Assembly: GCA_024762925.1 (NCBI GenBank)
Contig: JANTGM010000007.1
Span: 1-64,000, forward strand
From: Kofleriaceae bacterium
GTDB taxonomy: Bacteria > Myxococcota_A > Polyangia > Haliangiales > Haliangiaceae
Direction: 5' to 3'
Length of the DNA stretch: 64,000 nucleotides
In this document: positions 61,854 through 64,000 of the stretch, one piece after another
Position numbering within the stretch: position 1 is the stretch's first letter
Layout: every line of letters begins with the position of its first letter
The notes under the pieces: generated by a model
Told to the model about the DNA's origin: nothing
Database searches by the model: none
The model's input: only the letters and a program-made list of their open reading frames with translations
Made by a program: the position numbers and the translations under genes

Positions 61854-64000
61854 TACTTACCTGCCGCTTGGTCGAAGAGCTCTTGTGCCTTTGCTTCGCG
61901 AATCTCTCGAATCACGTCAGCAAAGTTGGAATCGAGGGTTCGCCTCTCACGAGCTTGGTCCAAATTGAGTCGTTTGAGGGCCGTCTCTGCGCCTTCCTTG
62001 AGAGACCACGCAACATCGACAATACCCACGTCAGAGCGAATGAGAATGTCGTAGAACTTGTTGGAGACGTTCTGAAAGCTCAGCGCCAAGACTTCGCCGC
62101 CAAGCCCTCGTGATTCAATTTCGTAGTTTGTGAATTCTTGCTTGTAGGCACCTAGCTGCGCTTTCTCTTCGGAGAGTGCACTGCGGACCTCGCCAAGAGC
62201 TTCATCGACAATTCCATCAATGGTTTTGTTGATCGTATCGAGCCCAGCCGTTGCCTTGCGCGCTTGTGCAGTGAGGCGCGTGATGTTCTGCATCTTGGCC
62301 TGGTCTTTCGACTTCATCTTGCCTGCCATGCGCTTCATGAAATCGTGCTCGGTATCGAGCGCGGCCCGCAGGTCTCTTCGCAAGCGCTTGCGCGTTTGAG
62401 CAGCCTCATCGCCTGTGCCCGCGCGATCTCTTGCCAGCGTTGAGTCTCGACGAATTGCCGCCAGCTCCGCACGCATCTCGTTGACGTCGTCGCGCATGGT
62501 CTTCATCTCGGTGTTGATCTTGGCCACTTCCTCGGCCTTTAGATCGGCACCCTGATCTTGCACATACTTCTCAAGGGCAACCAGTTGCGCCTCTGTTACT
62601 TCGATGATGGTTGCGACTTCGGCAGCCCGCTCATCGAGTTTTGTGAAGCGTCCGCGAGCTTTGCCAACCCGCTCGCTCTCGGTCACTTCGCCATCGGGAA
62701 GTTCCGCTAGCGCCTTGGTGATCGCGTTGCGTGCCATTCGCAGCGTTTGAAGTTGGGATTTTTCTGATTCGCTTGCGTACTTCGCGGTCAAGGCGCTCTC
62801 ATGATTTGAAAGCTCTGCTCGCAACTTGAACGTCTCCTCCAAGATTTCTGTACTGCGAAAGCGCTTCTTCGCCAGGCTTGGAAAGATGTTCACGCGAGAC
62901 GGTGTATTGATAGCGGCTTCAAGACGCGCGATCGTCTTTTCCGCCTCGGCAATCTCGCCTTCGATCTGCCCGAGGTCGGTCTCGATGTTGACCACCCGCG
63001 AGACATCTGGCTGTTGTCGCAGCCACGCGGCGGCAACTTCAGGAAGCGTTGATGCGACGTCAAACGTCTTCGAGCTGCGACCCGTGATTTGCTCTAGGAA
63101 TCCTGACGCATCGCCTTGCTCGGCAATCAGGGCTTTGAGCTTCTCGTGAGACTCGCGAAAGTTCTCGCGGGTGAAGTCAAACACCTCTACCGCCCGGTCA
63201 TACTCTTCTTTGCTGTTGCCCTTGCCCTCTTCCTCGATGCGCTGTGCTTTTCGGATGCGCAAGTTGCCTTCGAGAATGCGCACATCGGGCATGCGTTGTG
63301 AGGTTGGGTCGGCAAGAGCCAAGAGTTCGAGCGCCCGAAGTGCTTTGTCGAACTCCTTGTTCTTCACATAGACCCAAGTAACTTCGTAGAGAGCCTCATC
63401 GAAGAGATCGGAGCGACGCGAGATACGCAGGTACTCATCGACTGCTTTGGAAGGCTGGTCGCGCTCGTAGTACAGGCGCCCAAGTGCCATGTGCGAAAGC
63501 TCTGCAACACGCTTCTCTTCGTCGCTTGTTGCTTGTCGCTGAGCGAGAGCCTTGAACGTGTCGACTGCTTTGCCGAGCTCAAGCTTGGCGACGTGGGTGA
63601 CGCCGATGAAATAGCGTGCTTGCGCAAAATACTTAGATGTCGCTGGCACCAATTCAAAGTGCTTGAGTGCCTCATCATGCTGGTCGAGGAAGTAGGCATA
63701 CTTGCCTCGCACATACGGAACGGAGTCACGTAGCTCTTGCTGGGGAACTCTGTCCAAAGCGCTGAGCCACTGGTCCACCTTGCTTGCATCGTCGAGTTTG
63801 AGAGTGAGTTCGATGAGCCGCTCAAGGGATTGCTGATAGAACTTGCTGCCTGTGCCTCGTTCATCAACCAGACGAATGAAGTACGACCGCGATGCCACAT
63901 AGTCGCCTTTTTGGAAGAGCGACTCAGCTAAGTAGTAGAGCGCCTCATCCCACGAGCGATGGGTTGGGTGCTTCTCGACAAAGTCGTAGAGCATGACGGC
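61853..64000 (-). CDS. TPR/coiled-coil protein, 5' end beyond the window
   Basis: At least 715 residues; the frame stays open through the right edge, so the start is missing. TPR units fill the first 270 visible residues (for example ALYYLAESLFQKGDYVASRSYF and AKLELGKAVDTFKALAQ). From about 320 there is a long coiled coil with Glu/Lys/Arg heptads, and the C-terminus (LKRLNLDQARERRTL) is helical. It is co-transcribed with the GltD-like gene (TAATG). It may be a GltC-like or another Glt scaffold protein, but I cannot name it. Confidence 0.7.
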   Translation of the reverse strand, partial: AVMLYDFVEKHPTHRSWDEALYYLAESLFQKGDYVASRSYFIRLVDERGTGSKFYQQSLERLIELTLKLDDASKVDQWLSALDRVPQQELRDSVPYVRGKYAYFLDQHDEALKHFELVPATSKYFAQARYFIGVTHVAKLELGKAVDTFKALAQRQATSDEEKRVAELSHMALGRLYYERDQPSKAVDEYLRISRRSDLFDEALYEVTWVYVKNKEFDKALRALELLALADPTSQRMPDVRILEGNLRIRKAQRIEEEGKGNSKEEYDRAVEVFDFTRENFRESHEKLKALIAEQGDASGFLEQITGRSSKTFDVASTLPEVAAAWLRQQPDVSRVVNIETDLGQIEGEIAEAEKTIARLEAAINTPSRVNIFPSLAKKRFRSTEILEETFKLRAELSNHESALTAKYASESEKSQLQTLRMARNAITKALAELPDGEVTESERVGKARGRFTKLDERAAEVATIIEVTEAQLVALEKYVQDQGADLKAEEVAKINTEMKTMRDDVNEMRAELAAIRRDSTLARDRAGTGDEAAQTRKRLRRDLRAALDTEHDFMKRMAGKMKSKDQAKMQNITRLTAQARKATAGLDTINKTIDGIVDEALGEVRSALSEEKAQLGAYKQEFTNYEIESRGLGGEVLALSFQNVSNKFYDILIRSDVGIVDVAWSLKEGAETALKRLNLDQARERRTLDSNFADVIREIREAKAQELFDQAAGK

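Overview
The window looks like chromosome from a delta-proteobacterial lineage close to Myxococcota/Bradymonadota. This is inferred from gene content, not from a marker gene. The right edge holds four, possibly five, genes resembling the Myxococcus adventurous gliding motility (Glt/Agm) envelope complex. There are many predicted lipoproteins, including two FG-GAP/VCBS proteins and one very cysteine-rich repeat protein. Gene density is high, start/stop overlaps (ATGA, TAATG) are common, and no rRNA, tRNA or CRISPR array was seen.

Layout. (1) 124-633: a small lipoprotein with a paralogue at 40041-40553. (2) 755-7761, minus strand: a probable peptide-modification operon. In transcription order it has a PqqD-like protein, a SAM methyltransferase, an HPr-kinase-like P-loop protein, a radical SAM/SPASM enzyme, a 1245-residue Ig/Fn3/FG-GAP lipoprotein and a 48-codon ORF (813-959) shaped like a RiPP precursor, then a strong intrinsic terminator. 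This is the best candidate for an undescribed system. (3) 8006-35953: a large cell-surface polysaccharide locus in alternating strand blocks. It has an exported protein and outer-membrane barrel; a CDP-glucose/6-deoxysugar branch (rfbF, rfbG, 3,5-epimerase-like, SDR, CmcI-like, acyltransferase, glycosyltransferase-like); a nonulosonic (sialic-type) acid branch (neuB, neuC, neuA) with glycosyltransferases, acyltransferases and an ABC flippase-like protein; then asnB-like, Wza-like, ligase/polymerase, Wzz-BY-kinase, a second membrane protein, GT4 and an initiating sugar-phosphate transferase. (4) 36125-45848: an FG-GAP lipoprotein, the cysteine-rich lipoprotein, a DsbA-like protein with a hybrid histidine kinase, two tandem Bor-like lipoproteins, and an MDR oxidoreductase with an MBL-like protein. 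(5) 45920-54928: an accessory, partly decayed region with two LysR regulators, a duplicated and degraded LysR 3' fragment, a truncated ATP-grasp gene, an IS3 orfA remnant, an astacin-like lipoprotein and several unknown lipoproteins. (6) 55268-64000, minus strand: a tightly coupled Glt-type operon running off the right edge.

How the parts fit. The polysaccharide locus supplies nucleotide sugars, assembles repeat units on a lipid carrier (34673-35953), flips them (ABC protein), polymerises and exports them (Wzy/WaaL-like, Wzz/BY-kinase, Wza-like, beta-barrel). The radical-SAM operon is transcribed divergently from it, and the two share the region around 7762-8005.
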